64,000 nt of DNA from Pricia antarctica (GTDB lineage Bacteria > Bacteroidota > Bacteroidia > Flavobacteriales > Flavobacteriaceae), in contig DRGL01000055.1 in the NCBI GenBank assembly GCA_011050085.1, forward strand, positions 1-64,000, given 5' to 3'. A model generated the notes under the pieces. The model made no database searches. It was given only the letters and a program-made list of their open reading frames with translations, and was not told where the DNA came from. The translations under genes and the position numbers were made by a program. This document shows, one piece after another, positions 27,155-37,600 of the stretch. Every line of letters starts with the position of its first letter. The stretch's first letter is position 1.

Positions 27155-27292
27155 ATCTTTAGGTTTTGGGTTTAGATAGCGCTAAGCCAGAGCTAAACGT
27201 AGTTTTAATTTTTGAATTCTTTTTCGAAGCTTTGTTCAATCCTCATATCGAAAACGAAATTTACTCGATAGGTCCTTACGGTAGTGTTGTAT

Positions 27293-28483
27293 TTAATTTA
27301 GGAATTCATAAATGCCTGCGGCACCCTGTCCCGTTCCGACGCACATGGTTACCAGACCGTACTTACCCTGCATGTTACGCTTGCGCATTTCATCGAATAG
27401 TTGTACTGAAAGTTTTGCACCTGTACAGCCTAGGGGATGTCCCAAGGCAATTGCGCCTCCGTTGACGTTAACGATATCTTTGTTTAGGCCTAGTTCGCGT
27501 ATTACCGCTATGGATTGCGAGGCAAAGGCTTCGTTCAATTCAATAAGTTCGATGTCTTCTTGCTTTAATCCAGCTTGTTTAAGGGCTTTTGGTACTGCGG
27601 CCACTGGTCCAATACCCATAATTCGTGGAGGTACACCCGCTGCGGCATAATTGACCAACCTGGCAATAGGCTCTAAATTCAGTTCCTTGACCATATCCTC
27701 GCTCATGACCATAACGAAAGCGGCTCCATCGCTCATTTGAGACGAATTACCTGCGGTTACGCTGCCATTTGCCGCGAAGACCGGGCGCAATTTGTTCAAA
27801 ACCTCTTCGGAAGTCCCTTTTCTAGGCCCCTCGTCTTTCGTCACTGTATATTCTTTTGTGGCCCGTTTTCCGTTTTCGTCAATATAGGTCTGTTCAACTT
27901 CGATAGGAACAATTTGATCTTGAAAACGGTCTTCTGATTGAGCCCTTAATGCTTTCATGTGGGAATTATAAGCAAACTCATCTTGATCTTCTCGGGAAAC
28001 CTTGAATTCGTTCGCTACCGCTTCGGCAGTATTGCCCATGCCCCAGTAATAATCTTCATGACCCGATTTCGCCAAATCGTAGTTGAGTTCTGTTTTATAT
28101 CCCGTCATGGGAACGGAGCTCATACTCTCGGCACCACCAGCGATAATACAATCTGCCATTCCCGATTGAATTTTGGCAGTCGCAATCCCAATGGTCTCGA
28201 TACCCGATGAGCAGAAACGATTGACGGTGACGCCAGGAACATCGACAATATCCAATCCCATTAACGAAATCAGCCGGGCCATGTTGAGCCCTTGGCTTCC
28301 TTCCGGCATGGCATTTCCAACAATAACATCATCAATTCGTTTTTTGTCGAAATCCGGTAAGGCTTTCATCATATATGCAATGGTCTCTGCGGCTAGCTCG
28401 TCGGTCCGTTTGAATCGGAACACTCCCTTAGGGGCTTTACCAACAGCGGTGCGGTATGCTTTTACTATATAAGCTTGTTTCAT
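27293..28483 (-). CDS. fadA: Acetyl-CoA C-acyltransferase (3-ketoacyl-CoA thiolase)
   Basis: The enzyme cleaves 3-ketoacyl-CoA with CoA to release acetyl-CoA. The 396-residue protein has the nucleophile C91 (NRFCSSGIE), H349 ([11 protein letters not shown]) and C381 ([10 protein letters not shown]), the complete thiolase triad. Length is normal. It lies between fadB (443 bp upstream) and fadE (138 bp downstream) on the same strand. Activity in biosynthetic direction is possible for thiolases, but the fad context points to degradation. Confidence 0.95.
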   Translation of the reverse strand: MKQAYIVKAYRTAVGKAPKGVFRFKRTDELAAETIAYMMKALPDFDKKRIDDVIVGNAMPEGSQGLNMARLISLMGLDIVDVPGVTVNRFCSSGIETIGIATAKIQSGMADCIIAGGAESMSSVPMTGYKTELNYDLAKSGHEDYYWGMGNTAEAVANEFKVSREDQDEFAYNSHMKALRAQSEDRFQDQIVPIEVEQTYIDENGKRATKEYTVTKDEGPRKGTSEEVLNKLRPVFAANGSVTAGNSSQMSDGAAFVMVMSEDMVKELNLEPIARLVNYAAAGVPPRIMGIGPVAAVPKALKQAGLKQEDIELIELNEAFASQSIAVIRELGLNKDIVNVNGGAIALGHPLGCTGAKLSVQLFDEMRKRNMQGKYGLVTMCVGTGQGAAGIYEFLN

Positions 28484-28926
28484 AATTTATTCTAATTTGA
28501 TATAGGCCAATAAGAATTATTGCTAAAGAACGTTATCGATACTTTCAATAATCATTTTATCCTGCCTTTTAAATATGAACTTTTCGTAATGAATGATGCT
28601 AGGTTTTTTCAGATATATATTGAATTATAGGAAAAAAAAATAACTAGTTTTTCTAACCAAAAAACGAACTATTAAGTTTTAAATATCAATAATCCTTTCT
28701 ATTTCAGTCGCTATCTTCTTTAACTATCTGTCATGAAATAGGTACGGTTTACTACTGAAATCAACTAATCAAAACGCAATTTTCGTCCTTTGAAACCAAT
28801 TCAGCCATGGCCGAAAAGTCTTTAAACCTTTCAATTAGTGCTGTCCAAAATCACGTTTTTCTAAAACCAAGTTGAGCATCTTTTTATATTTTTAAATTTA
28901 ATTTTTTATCCTATGTATTAGAAATT
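28484..28926. other. 443-bp intergenic region between fadB and fadA
   Basis: This AT-rich region has several A and T runs but no convincing ORF, terminator hairpin or copy of the MarR palindrome. It probably holds a separate fadA promoter on the minus strand, though I could not identify a consensus -7 box. Confidence 0.5.
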
Positions 28927-31332
28927 CTAATTCCTTAGTGGTTTTCCTGTTTTCAACATATGCTGAATACGTTCTAAAGTTTTCTTTTCTGTGCATAGCG
29001 ATAGAAATGCTTCGCGTTCTAAATCTAAAAGATACTGTTCAGAAACTTGTGTAGGTTCAGAAAGATCTCCACCAGCCATGACGTAGGCAAGTTTATCTGC
29101 AATTTTGCGATCGTGTTCACTGATATAGTTACTGGCTTCCATCGCGTCGGTGCCTACCAAAAACATACCCAGGGCCTGTTTTCCAAGTACCTTTATATCG
29201 GTTCTTCTTACCGGTTGCGTGTAACCTGCTTCGGCCATCAATTTGGCATGGGCCTTGGCCGTAGCTATTTGCCGATCTGTATTGACCACTACAATATCTT
29301 TCCCTTCTTGCAAAAAGCCTAAATCGAATGCCTCATAGGCCGATGTAGAGACTTTAGCCATACCGATGGTCAAGAAATAGTCCTGTAAAATATTAAGTTC
29401 AACATCACCCTTTCTAAAGGTATCCTGTGCGCGTACGGCCATTTCTTTCGAACCTCCACCACCTGGAATCACCCCAACGCCGAATTCGACTAATCCAATG
29501 TACGTCTCTGCGGCAGCAACCACCTTGTCGGCGTGGAGTGATAGTTCACAACCACCGCCCAAAGTCATATTATGTGGCGCTGATACTGTGGGTATACTCG
29601 AATAGCGCATGCGCATCATCGTATTTTGAAACATTTTAATGGCCATATTGAGCTCATCGTATTCTTGCTCAACAGCCATCATGAAAATCATGCCTATATT
29701 CGCTCCAACAGAGAAATTTGCGCCCTGATTACCGACCACAAGACCTTGAAAATCTTTTTCGGCTCTATCTATTGCAGTGTTCAGGCCCGCTAAAACGTCA
29801 CCCCCAATAGTGTTCATTTTGGATTGAAATTCAACGTTCAGAATACCATCGCCCAAGTCTTCGACAACAACACCGCTATTCTTAAATACTTCTCTTGATT
29901 TTCGAATATTATCTAAAATAATAAAAGCATCCTGACCCGGAACTTTCATCATGGATTTTGAAGGAATGTCATAAAAATAGGTCGAACCCTCTTTGATGGA
30001 ATAGAAAGAAGTATTTCCGGAGGCTTTCATATCGTGAACCCATTGTGCAGCTTCTTGATTTTCGGCCTTAATACATTCCAAGCCTTTTTCTAGTCCAATC
30101 GCGTCCCAAATTTGAAATGGTCCGTGTTCCCAACCGAAACCGGCTTTCATCGCATCATCTATTTTATAAAGTTCATCCGAAATTTCTGGTATGCGATGCG
30201 AAACATAAGCGAACAATTGTCCGAAACTCTTTCTGTAGAATTCACCTGCTTTATCCTTTCCGTCAACTAAAACAGAAAAACGATCTACAACCTTATCGAT
30301 GGTCTTGGTCAATTCTAGAGTTGCGAACTTGGCACTTTTCTTTGAACGATATTCCATCGAATCAAGATCCAATGTTAGAATCTCGGTATTTCCATCTTTA
30401 TCCTTTGACTTTTTATAGAAGCCTTGACCGCTTTTACTTCCCAACCATTTGTTTTCCATCATGGTGTCGATGAAATCGGGTAGTTTGAAAAGCTCGTGAC
30501 GTTCATCATCGGTACAGTTTTCGTAGATACCGTTGGCTACATGCACTAACGTATCAAGACCCACCACATCAACAGTTCTAAAGGTGGCCGATTTTGGGCG
30601 CCCTATAACCGGACCCGTAAGCTTATCGACCTCCTCCACGGTCATTCCCATATCCTTGACCATATGAAAAAGACTTTGGATGCTAAAAATACCTACTCGG
30701 TTTCCTATGAATGCGGGAGTGTCTTTAGCGACAACGGAAGTCTTTCCTAAAAACTTTTCTCCATAGCTATTTAAAAAATCCAGTACTTCCGGCGAGGTTT
30801 TCGGACCGGGTATTATCTCAAATAATTTTAGATAACGGGCCGGATTGAAGAAGTGAGTACCACAAAAATACTTTTGAAAATCTTCACTTCGCCCCTCTGA
30901 CATAAAGTGAATAGGGATACCAGAGGTATTAGACGTAATTAAGGTGCCTGGAGTTCTGTATTTTTCCAAATTCTCAAATACCTTCTTCTTAATATCCAAG
31001 CGTTCGACCACCACCTCGATAATCCAATCAACTTGAGCTACTTTTGAAATATCGTCTTCCAAATTACCCGTAGTGATTCGAGATGCAAACTCTTGGTGGT
31101 AAATAGGGGAGGGTTTTGATTTTAAAGCTGATGTCAGTGAGTCATTGACAAGTCGATTGCGAACAGATTTATCTTCCAAGCGTAATCCCTTTGCTTTTTC
31201 CGAATCGTTTAACTCTCGAGGAACGATATCGAGCAACAAGACATTAACGCCGATATTTGCAAAATGGCAAGCAATGCCGCTGCCCATTATTCCTGATCCT
31301 ATGACTGCTACGTTCTTTATGTGTTTGTTCAC
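28927..31332 (-). CDS. fadB: 3-hydroxyacyl-CoA dehydrogenase / enoyl-CoA hydratase
   Basis: A two-function beta-oxidation enzyme that hydrates trans-2-enoyl-CoA and oxidises the 3-hydroxy product with NAD. In this 801-residue protein the dehydrogenase comes first (Rossmann motif GSGIMGSG at 12-19; SNTSGIPIHFM; GTHFFNPARYLKL), and the crotonase-fold hydratase comes last (about 500-700; GANFSVGANIGM, LGGGCELSLHADK). This order is the reverse of E. coli FadB and matches the FadN-like group of Bacillus and Bacteroidota. It starts 58 bp after the MarR gene, probably in the same transcript. Confidence 0.94.
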   Translation of the reverse strand: MNKHIKNVAVIGSGIMGSGIACHFANIGVNVLLLDIVPRELNDSEKAKGLRLEDKSVRNRLVNDSLTSALKSKPSPIYHQEFASRITTGNLEDDISKVAQVDWIIEVVVERLDIKKKVFENLEKYRTPGTLITSNTSGIPIHFMSEGRSEDFQKYFCGTHFFNPARYLKLFEIIPGPKTSPEVLDFLNSYGEKFLGKTSVVAKDTPAFIGNRVGIFSIQSLFHMVKDMGMTVEEVDKLTGPVIGRPKSATFRTVDVVGLDTLVHVANGIYENCTDDERHELFKLPDFIDTMMENKWLGSKSGQGFYKKSKDKDGNTEILTLDLDSMEYRSKKSAKFATLELTKTIDKVVDRFSVLVDGKDKAGEFYRKSFGQLFAYVSHRIPEISDELYKIDDAMKAGFGWEHGPFQIWDAIGLEKGLECIKAENQEAAQWVHDMKASGNTSFYSIKEGSTYFYDIPSKSMMKVPGQDAFIILDNIRKSREVFKNSGVVVEDLGDGILNVEFQSKMNTIGGDVLAGLNTAIDRAEKDFQGLVVGNQGANFSVGANIGMIFMMAVEQEYDELNMAIKMFQNTMMRMRYSSIPTVSAPHNMTLGGGCELSLHADKVVAAAETYIGLVEFGVGVIPGGGGSKEMAVRAQDTFRKGDVELNILQDYFLTIGMAKVSTSAYEAFDLGFLQEGKDIVVVNTDRQIATAKAHAKLMAEAGYTQPVRRTDIKVLGKQALGMFLVGTDAMEASNYISEHDRKIADKLAYVMAGGDLSEPTQVSEQYLLDLEREAFLSLCTEKKTLERIQHMLKTGKPLRN

Positions 31333-31390
31333 GATATGCGATTATTGATGAATAATACTTTGAAATGGCCCTATATTAATAGGATGTTTC

Positions 31391-31840
31391 TTATTTAATT
31401 ATATTTTTACTGTAAATGTTTTTCTCGGAGACCAACTGATTTATAGTGTCCATTACTTCAAAAAAGCCATCTAATTTTTCTGGCGCTACCTTGGATCTAA
31501 CCGTCTCATTAAACTTTAAGACAACGTCTTTTGAATCCTTTCTTTTTTCCAGACCAAACTCCGTCAAATAAATCAATACACCTCGGCCATCTTTTGGATT
31601 TGGTCTGCGTTCGATAAGACCTAGTTGCTCCATACGCTTTAAAATACGGGAAAGGCTTGTGGCCTCCATACCCATTTTCGGTCCAAGTGCCGTCGAAGGA
31701 GTTCCTGTTTTAGGGTCTACACTTAATAATGTAAAACCTACTGCCATGGTCGAATCGAACTTTTTTGCCTCTTCATTGTACATGCGTGCAACGGATTGCC
31801 AGGTAGCTCGGAGGGCATAGTCGATGGTTATTTCTTTCAT
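31391..31840 (-). CDS. MarR family transcriptional regulator of the fad block
   Basis: A 149-residue cytoplasmic DNA-binding protein. The winged helix lies at about 45-110 (GMEATSLSRILKRMEQLGLIERRPNPKDGR, split here only by my reading), with dimerisation helices at both ends (TWQSVARMYNEEAKKF). Its promoter contains a 28-bp perfect palindrome just upstream of a -7 box, so the protein probably represses itself and fadB behind it. Position between the acyl-CoA ligase and fadB suggests that it responds to an acyl-CoA or fatty acid; that is inference. Confidence 0.92.
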   Translation of the reverse strand: MKEITIDYALRATWQSVARMYNEEAKKFDSTMAVGFTLLSVDPKTGTPSTALGPKMGMEATSLSRILKRMEQLGLIERRPNPKDGRGVLIYLTEFGLEKRKDSKDVVLKFNETVRSKVAPEKLDGFFEVMDTINQLVSEKNIYSKNIIK

Positions 31841-31859
31841 TTACGTTTGGTTGGAATAT

Positions 31860-31867
31860 CAAATATA
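31860..31867 (-). promoter_or_regulatory. -7 promoter box of the MarR gene
   Basis: Read on the minus strand this is TATATTTG, a perfect match to the Bacteroidota TAnnTTTG box. It is 20 bases upstream of the MarR ATG. The base triplet 19 bases further upstream falls inside the palindrome and reads ATG rather than TTG. Confidence 0.7.
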
Positions 31868-31870
31868 CCA

Positions 31871-31898
31871 AAATTTATTATGCATGCATAATAAATTT
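31871..31898. promoter_or_regulatory. 28-bp perfect palindrome, probable MarR operator
   Basis: The half-site AAATTTATTATGCA is followed directly by its exact reverse complement, giving 14+14 bp with no mismatch. It begins three bases upstream of the -7 box and covers the -33 region, so a bound dimer would block RNA polymerase. Size and symmetry fit MarR operators. I see no second full copy at fadA, fadE or the ligase gene. Confidence 0.85.
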
Positions 31899-32119
31899 AG
31901 TAAATATTTATGTGGTTTCGGCCATATAAGAATTTCTCATATGGAAATATTATGTTGATAATCTATATAAGGAATTTGCACGAACGTATATAAAGTTAAA
32001 TAAGCAATACGACCAAATTACGCTCTAAACCTTTATTTAAATTTCTGGTTTCGTGTAGATTGGGATAATTGACACCTATTTTCTTTGAAAAACTCAAGAA
32101 TCAGTCAATTTACTATTTT

Positions 32120-33904
32120 TCAATGCCCATAAATATCATTATATAGGTCCATGTACTTCTCCTTAACTATTTTACGGCGTAGTTTCATGGTTGGGGTAAG
32201 ATGCCCATCATTAATACTCCAAACATCAGGTGTCAACCTAAATGCCTTGACCTTTTCCCATTTTGCGAATTTTTCATTGGCCAAGTCAACTTCCTCTTGA
32301 TAGCGGGCTAGTACTTTCTCGTTCAAGACGATATCAGAGTTTTCTGGAACTGTAACGCCATGTTTAACCGCCCAATCGTGTAAAAATTCAAAGTCGGGCT
32401 GGATTAATGCTGCAGGCATTTTTTCGCTTTCGCCTACGACCATAATCTGTTCTATAAAACGAGATTGTTTAAAACGGTTCTCGAGCAATTGGGGTGCTAC
32501 ATATTTGCCACCCGAAGTCTTGAACATTTCTTTTTTACGATCAGTAATCTTTAAAAATCCTTCATTATCTATTTCTCCGATATCACCTGTATGGAAGTAA
32601 CCCTTAATCATAACTTCATCGGTCTTCTCATCATCTTTATAATATCCCATCATTACTTGGGGGCCTTTTATACATATTTCGCCATCATCCGCAATCTTCA
32701 CTTCAGTTCTTGCCAAGGGTATTCCCACAGTACCAATTTTAAAACCTTTATTGCGCATATCGTTTACGGAAATTACAGGGGATGTTTCCGTGAGGCCGTA
32801 CCCTTCCATCAATCCGAATTCCGCAGCATTGAAAATACGTGCTAGTCGCGGCTGTAAGGCGGCGCTGCCCGAAGCAATTAAACTAAGATTACCTCCTAGA
32901 CCTTCCTTCCATTTGCTAAAAATAAGTTTTCGGGCGACAGCTAATTTTTGCTCGTACCACCAGCCGTTTGCGCCATAGGGTTCGTAAGCTAGACCGATAT
33001 CTATCGCCCAGAAAAAAAGCGCCCGTTTAATTCCGGTAAGTTCTGAACCCTTGGCCAAGATTTTGTCGTAAACTTTTTCCAATAAGCGGGGTACGGCAGT
33101 CATTACATGAGGGCCAGTTTCTTTCAAGTTCTCACTAATTTTATCTAAAGACTCTGCAAAATAGATACTTACGCCCCTAAATTGATATAAATAAATAAGC
33201 ATGCGTTCATATACATGGCAAACCGGTAAAAAGCTTAAGGAAATGGTGTCACCGTCTTTGATAGGAAAGCGTTTTGAACTTTCGATGGCGTTGCTCACCA
33301 AGTTGTCATGTGATAACATAACTCCCTTTGGTCTTCCGGTGGTTCCGGATGTGTATATCAAAGTAGCCAAATCTTCAGCTCTGACAGCATCTTTTAATTG
33401 CTCCACCTCCGGTTGATTTGAAGGATCTGCTCCGAGTTCTAAAACATCTGTCCAATTTTTGCAGTCCGCGAGCTCATCGAATGAATAGACCTCTTTTAAA
33501 CTGGGCACTTGCTCTCGTACCGCTTTTACCTTATCATATACTTCACGGCAAGAAACAAAGCAGTATGTCGATTCGGAATGATTCAGCACATAGGCATAAT
33601 CTTCTTCGGAAATCGTGGGATATATGGGTACATTCTGGGCACCAAGTTGTAGGATGCCAATATCAATTATATTCCATTCCGTTCGGTTGGTCATCGAAAT
33701 CAATGCGATTTTTTCGTTGGCTTTGATACCAAGACGAAGAAGGCCGCGACTTATAGCATTGGCTTTGTTTACATATTCTTGTGAGGAGGTAGCCACCCAT
33801 TTTCCGTCGTACTTGGTAACCAAGGCTTCATCAAGATTGAATTTTTCCAATTGATAATGGGGAAAATCGAAAAGTCGCGTGATATGCTGCATAGTCTGAT
33901 TCAA
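32120..33904 (-). CDS. fadD: Long-chain acyl-CoA synthetase (AMP-forming)
   Basis: The enzyme activates fatty acids to acyl-CoA with ATP and CoA. The 594-residue product has the adenylate-forming signature TSGTTGRPKG, the A5 region EGYGLTETSPV, and the motif YFHTGDIGEID with ITDRKKEMFKTSGGKYV near the C-terminus. Presence of the latter fits the long eukaryotic-type ligase group common in Bacteroidota. It precedes the MarR regulator by 279 bp on the same strand and supplies the substrate for the downstream fad enzymes. The symbol is given by function. Confidence 0.92.
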   Translation of the reverse strand: MNQTMQHITRLFDFPHYQLEKFNLDEALVTKYDGKWVATSSQEYVNKANAISRGLLRLGIKANEKIALISMTNRTEWNIIDIGILQLGAQNVPIYPTISEEDYAYVLNHSESTYCFVSCREVYDKVKAVREQVPSLKEVYSFDELADCKNWTDVLELGADPSNQPEVEQLKDAVRAEDLATLIYTSGTTGRPKGVMLSHDNLVSNAIESSKRFPIKDGDTISLSFLPVCHVYERMLIYLYQFRGVSIYFAESLDKISENLKETGPHVMTAVPRLLEKVYDKILAKGSELTGIKRALFFWAIDIGLAYEPYGANGWWYEQKLAVARKLIFSKWKEGLGGNLSLIASGSAALQPRLARIFNAAEFGLMEGYGLTETSPVISVNDMRNKGFKIGTVGIPLARTEVKIADDGEICIKGPQVMMGYYKDDEKTDEVMIKGYFHTGDIGEIDNEGFLKITDRKKEMFKTSGGKYVAPQLLENRFKQSRFIEQIMVVGESEKMPAALIQPDFEFLHDWAVKHGVTVPENSDIVLNEKVLARYQEEVDLANEKFAKWEKVKAFRLTPDVWSINDGHLTPTMKLRRKIVKEKYMDLYNDIYGH

Positions 33905-34110
33905 ATAGTTGTTGAAATATAGGAAAAATTTTTGTGTAGTGCTTGCGGTAGTCGTTGGACTGTGGAAAAAAAATGCCGAAGTAAAATGGCGGATAAGCTC
34001 GGCAAGCTGAAGCAGGAGGCTTGTGAAAGAAAGATTATAAATAGATTGTGTTAAATCCTTTTACTAATGGATTAAGCACTTTTTCAATAGTTAGCAAATC
34101 AATGCCTAAC

Positions 34111-34575
34111 CTAACGTAAATGTAATTTCATTCCCTCGTGGCTTGCGGCAAACCCAAGCTTTTCGTAGAACTTGAACGCATTGCCTCTTTTCTTATCCGT
34201 AGTAAGTTGCACAACGTGCGCTCGTTTTTCCTTTGCCCTCTGAATGGCCCATTCCAACAACTTTTGCCCGATGCCTTTACCGCGATACTGCTCGTGCACT
34301 CGAACCGCCTCAATTTGTGCTCGGATTCCGCCTTGATAGGTGAGGTACTGAATGAAGGATAGCTGCAACGTCCCGATTATCATGCCGTCTTCAGTTTCCA
34401 TCACCATTAATTCTTGATTTTGGTCATGGGAAATATTCTCAAAAGCATCATAATAGGCTGGAGGAAGTGGATTTTGGAAATTCTCGCGCAAGCTGCCTAG
34501 ATTGTCATTGGCAATCATGGCGACTATAGCAAAAACATCTGTTTTACGTGCTATGCGTATATTAAGCTTGTGCAT
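34111..34575 (-). CDS. GNAT family N-acetyltransferase
   Basis: A 154-residue acetyl-CoA-dependent acyltransferase. The acetyl-CoA pyrophosphate loop is visible as QYRGKGIGQKLLEWA (Q/RxxGxG/A), followed by NAFKFYEKLGF, typical of motif B. The N-terminal part (IRIARKTDVFAIVAMI) is the usual first strand and helix. The substrate cannot be told. It follows purL by 67 bp on the same strand and may be cotranscribed with it. Confidence 0.9.
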   Translation of the reverse strand: MHKLNIRIARKTDVFAIVAMIANDNLGSLRENFQNPLPPAYYDAFENISHDQNQELMVMETEDGMIIGTLQLSFIQYLTYQGGIRAQIEAVRVHEQYRGKGIGQKLLEWAIQRAKEKRAHVVQLTTDKKRGNAFKFYEKLGFAASHEGMKLHLR

Positions 34576-34642
34576 ACTATTGCTTTGATCATTTAGTTAT
34601 TAGCTATTTAAATTAAAACAGCAGCTTCAACTCTAAGATCGT

Positions 34643-37600
34643 CTATTCGGATTGGTTATTGAATCGTTCAGCCCATTCCCTAGCATTTACAAAAGCGGCT
34701 AACCAGGGAGAGACAGCATCCTTTCTATCTTGTGGATAATTTGCCCAGTTCCAGGGAAAAATAGAACGCTCGATATGCGGCATGGTCACTAGGTGTCGAC
34801 CAGTTGTATCACAGAGCATGGCAGTATTGTAAAAGCTTCCGTTAGGATTGGCTGGATAGCCTTCATACCCATATTTTGCGACGATATGATAATTTTCTTC
34901 GGATAAGGGAAGGATGAACTTACCCTCGCCATGGGAAATCCAAACACCTAAGGTGCTGCCTTCTAGACTGGATAACATTACGGAATTATTTTTCTGGATT
35001 TTTACCGAGGTAAAGTTACTTTCATGTTTATGTGAATCATTGTAGGTCATTTTACCGTGGGTTTCGTGCTCAGGATTTATGAGATCCAATTCCATAAACA
35101 ATTGGCAACCATTGCAAATGCCGACGGATAGGGTATCGGGCCGGGCGAAGAAATTGGTTATAACCGAATTTGCCTTTTCGTTATATTTTATAGCTCCGGC
35201 CCATCCTTTGGCGCTGCCTAGAACATCGGAGTTTGAAAATCCCCCGACTGCACCCAAAAATTGAATGTCCTCAAGATTTTCCCTTCCTGAAATCAAATCC
35301 GTCATATGAACATCTTTGACATCGAATCCGGCTAGATACATGGCATTGGCCATTTCACGCTCTGAATTACTGCCCTTTTCCCTAAGAATGGCCGCTTTTG
35401 GTCTTGTAATGGAGTTAGATGCTACCCGAGACGCATAGGTACCATCGAATTTTGTTGGGAATACATAGTGCAGTGGCTGCTCCTTATAATTATCGAAACG
35501 TTCCTGTGCCAATCCATTGGCGGTCTGTTTGTCATCTAGCAAATATGAGGTTTTGAACCAAGTATCCCTAAGCGATTCTAAGTTCAGCCCCATTTCCATA
35601 CCACTATTTTTCAATGTGAACTTACCATCGCGAGAAACTTCACCAATCTTTTTGAAATCTATATTTTCCTCGGCTAGTATTTTTTCCACTACGGCTCCGG
35701 CTTGAAAAACGATACCTGCATTTTCAGAAAATAGCAGCTTAATCGTATCCGATTCTCCTAAGTCAGAAACATCAAGATTGGCCCCTAATTGGCTGTCGGC
35801 AAAGCACATTTCCAATAAGGTGGTTATTAATCCTCCTGAGGCAACATCATGACCGGCAACAATTTGTCCGTCTTTAATTAAAGTCTGTATTGAATTGAAA
35901 ACAGCTTTAAAATAGGCGTCATCTAGTATAGTTGGAGCTTCGCTGCCAATAGCATTCCGAATTTGTCCAAACGAAGACCCCCCCAATTTATAACTATCCT
36001 TTGATAGATTGATGTAATAGATGGCGCCTCCTTCTTTTTGTAAAACGGGTTCGACCACTTTGGTAATATCATCGCAATTTCCGGCTGCAGAAATTATCAC
36101 CGTTCCTGGGGAAATGACATCGCCATCGGGATATTTTTGTTTCATCGAGAGCGAATCCTTACCTGTTGGAATATTGATGCCCAATGCTATGGCAAACGCT
36201 GAAATGGCTTGAACCGCTTCATATAATCTAGCATCTTCACCCTCGTTTTTACAAGGCCACATCCAATTGGCGGAAAGAGATATTGATTTCAGACCGTCTT
36301 TCAGGGGTGCCCATATAATATTGGTAAGGGCTTCGGCGATACTATTTTTGCTACCAGCTGCCGGGTCGATAAGCCCTGAAATCGGTGAATGTCCAATACT
36401 GGTAGCGATACCTTCCTTGCCTTTAAAATCCAAAGCCATTACGGCACAATTGTTTAAAGGTAGTTGAAGTGGACCGGCACACTGCTGTTTGGCGACACGG
36501 CCTCCCACGCATCGATCGACCTTATTGGTCAGCCAATCTTTACAGGCGACGGCTTCGAGCTGTAACACCTGTTCTAGATAATCGTGAAAGAACTCAAGGG
36601 AGTAATTAGCATCCGGATAAGTTCTTTGAACGGTCACATCGGTCATTACGGTCTTCGGCGAGCTTCCAAAAATGTCCGAAAGGTTCACATCCATAGGTTT
36701 TTCTCCGCTAGATTTGGATTCAAAGGTAAAACGATCGTCACCCGTAACTTCGCCGACTTCGTACAGTGGTGAACGTTCGCGCTCTGCAATCCGCTTCAGT
36801 AAATCGATATGTTTTTGGCCGATAACCAATCCCATACGTTCCTGTGATTCGTTGCCAATAATTTCTTTGGCGGATAGGGTAGGGTCGCCTACCGGAAGTT
36901 TATCCAAATCGATATAACCACCAGTTTCCTCCACGAGTTCAGATAGACAGTTTAAGTGTCCGCCCGCACCGTGATCATGAATGGAAACGATGGGGTTGTC
37001 ATCATTTTCGACCATTCCGCGAATGGCATTCGCGGCGCGTTTCTGCATTTCGGGATTTGAACGCTGTACGGCATTAAGCTCGATTTTGGAATCAAATTCT
37101 CCGGTATCGGCACTTGAAACGGCTGCCCCGCCCATACCGATACGGTAGTTGTCACCACCGAGAATTATAATTTTATCACCCGTTTTTGGGATATCTTTTA
37201 AAGCCTGTTCGGCCTTTCCGTATCCGATACCCCCAGCTTGCATAATTACCTTGTCATAGCCCAATCTACGACGGCTATCGTGCCAAGTTCGTTTTGCCTG
37301 CAAAAATTCCATTGCATCGTCAGGACCGTCTTCTATGGTATTGTACCCGGCATCTGGTATTGCAGTAGTAGATTGATATTCAAAAGTCAAAACGCTCCCT
37401 GCAATCAAGGGCTGTCCAAATTTGTTGCCAAAGTCGGAAGCGCCGTTTGAAGCTTTTATCAAAATATCCATTGGGGTCTGGTAAAGCCAATCCCGTTCGG
37501 GCATAGCTTTCTCCCATGGCCTATCTTTTTGCAATCTCGAGTAGGCGGTCATATAAACCGCGGTTCCGGCAAGCGGCAGGGAACCTTTTCCACCGGCCAG

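Noticed and set aside
34000-34075. Inverted CAAGC/GCTTG pair upstream of the acyl-CoA ligase
   Set aside because: The arms are only five bases and no promoter or T run adjoins, so chance is enough.
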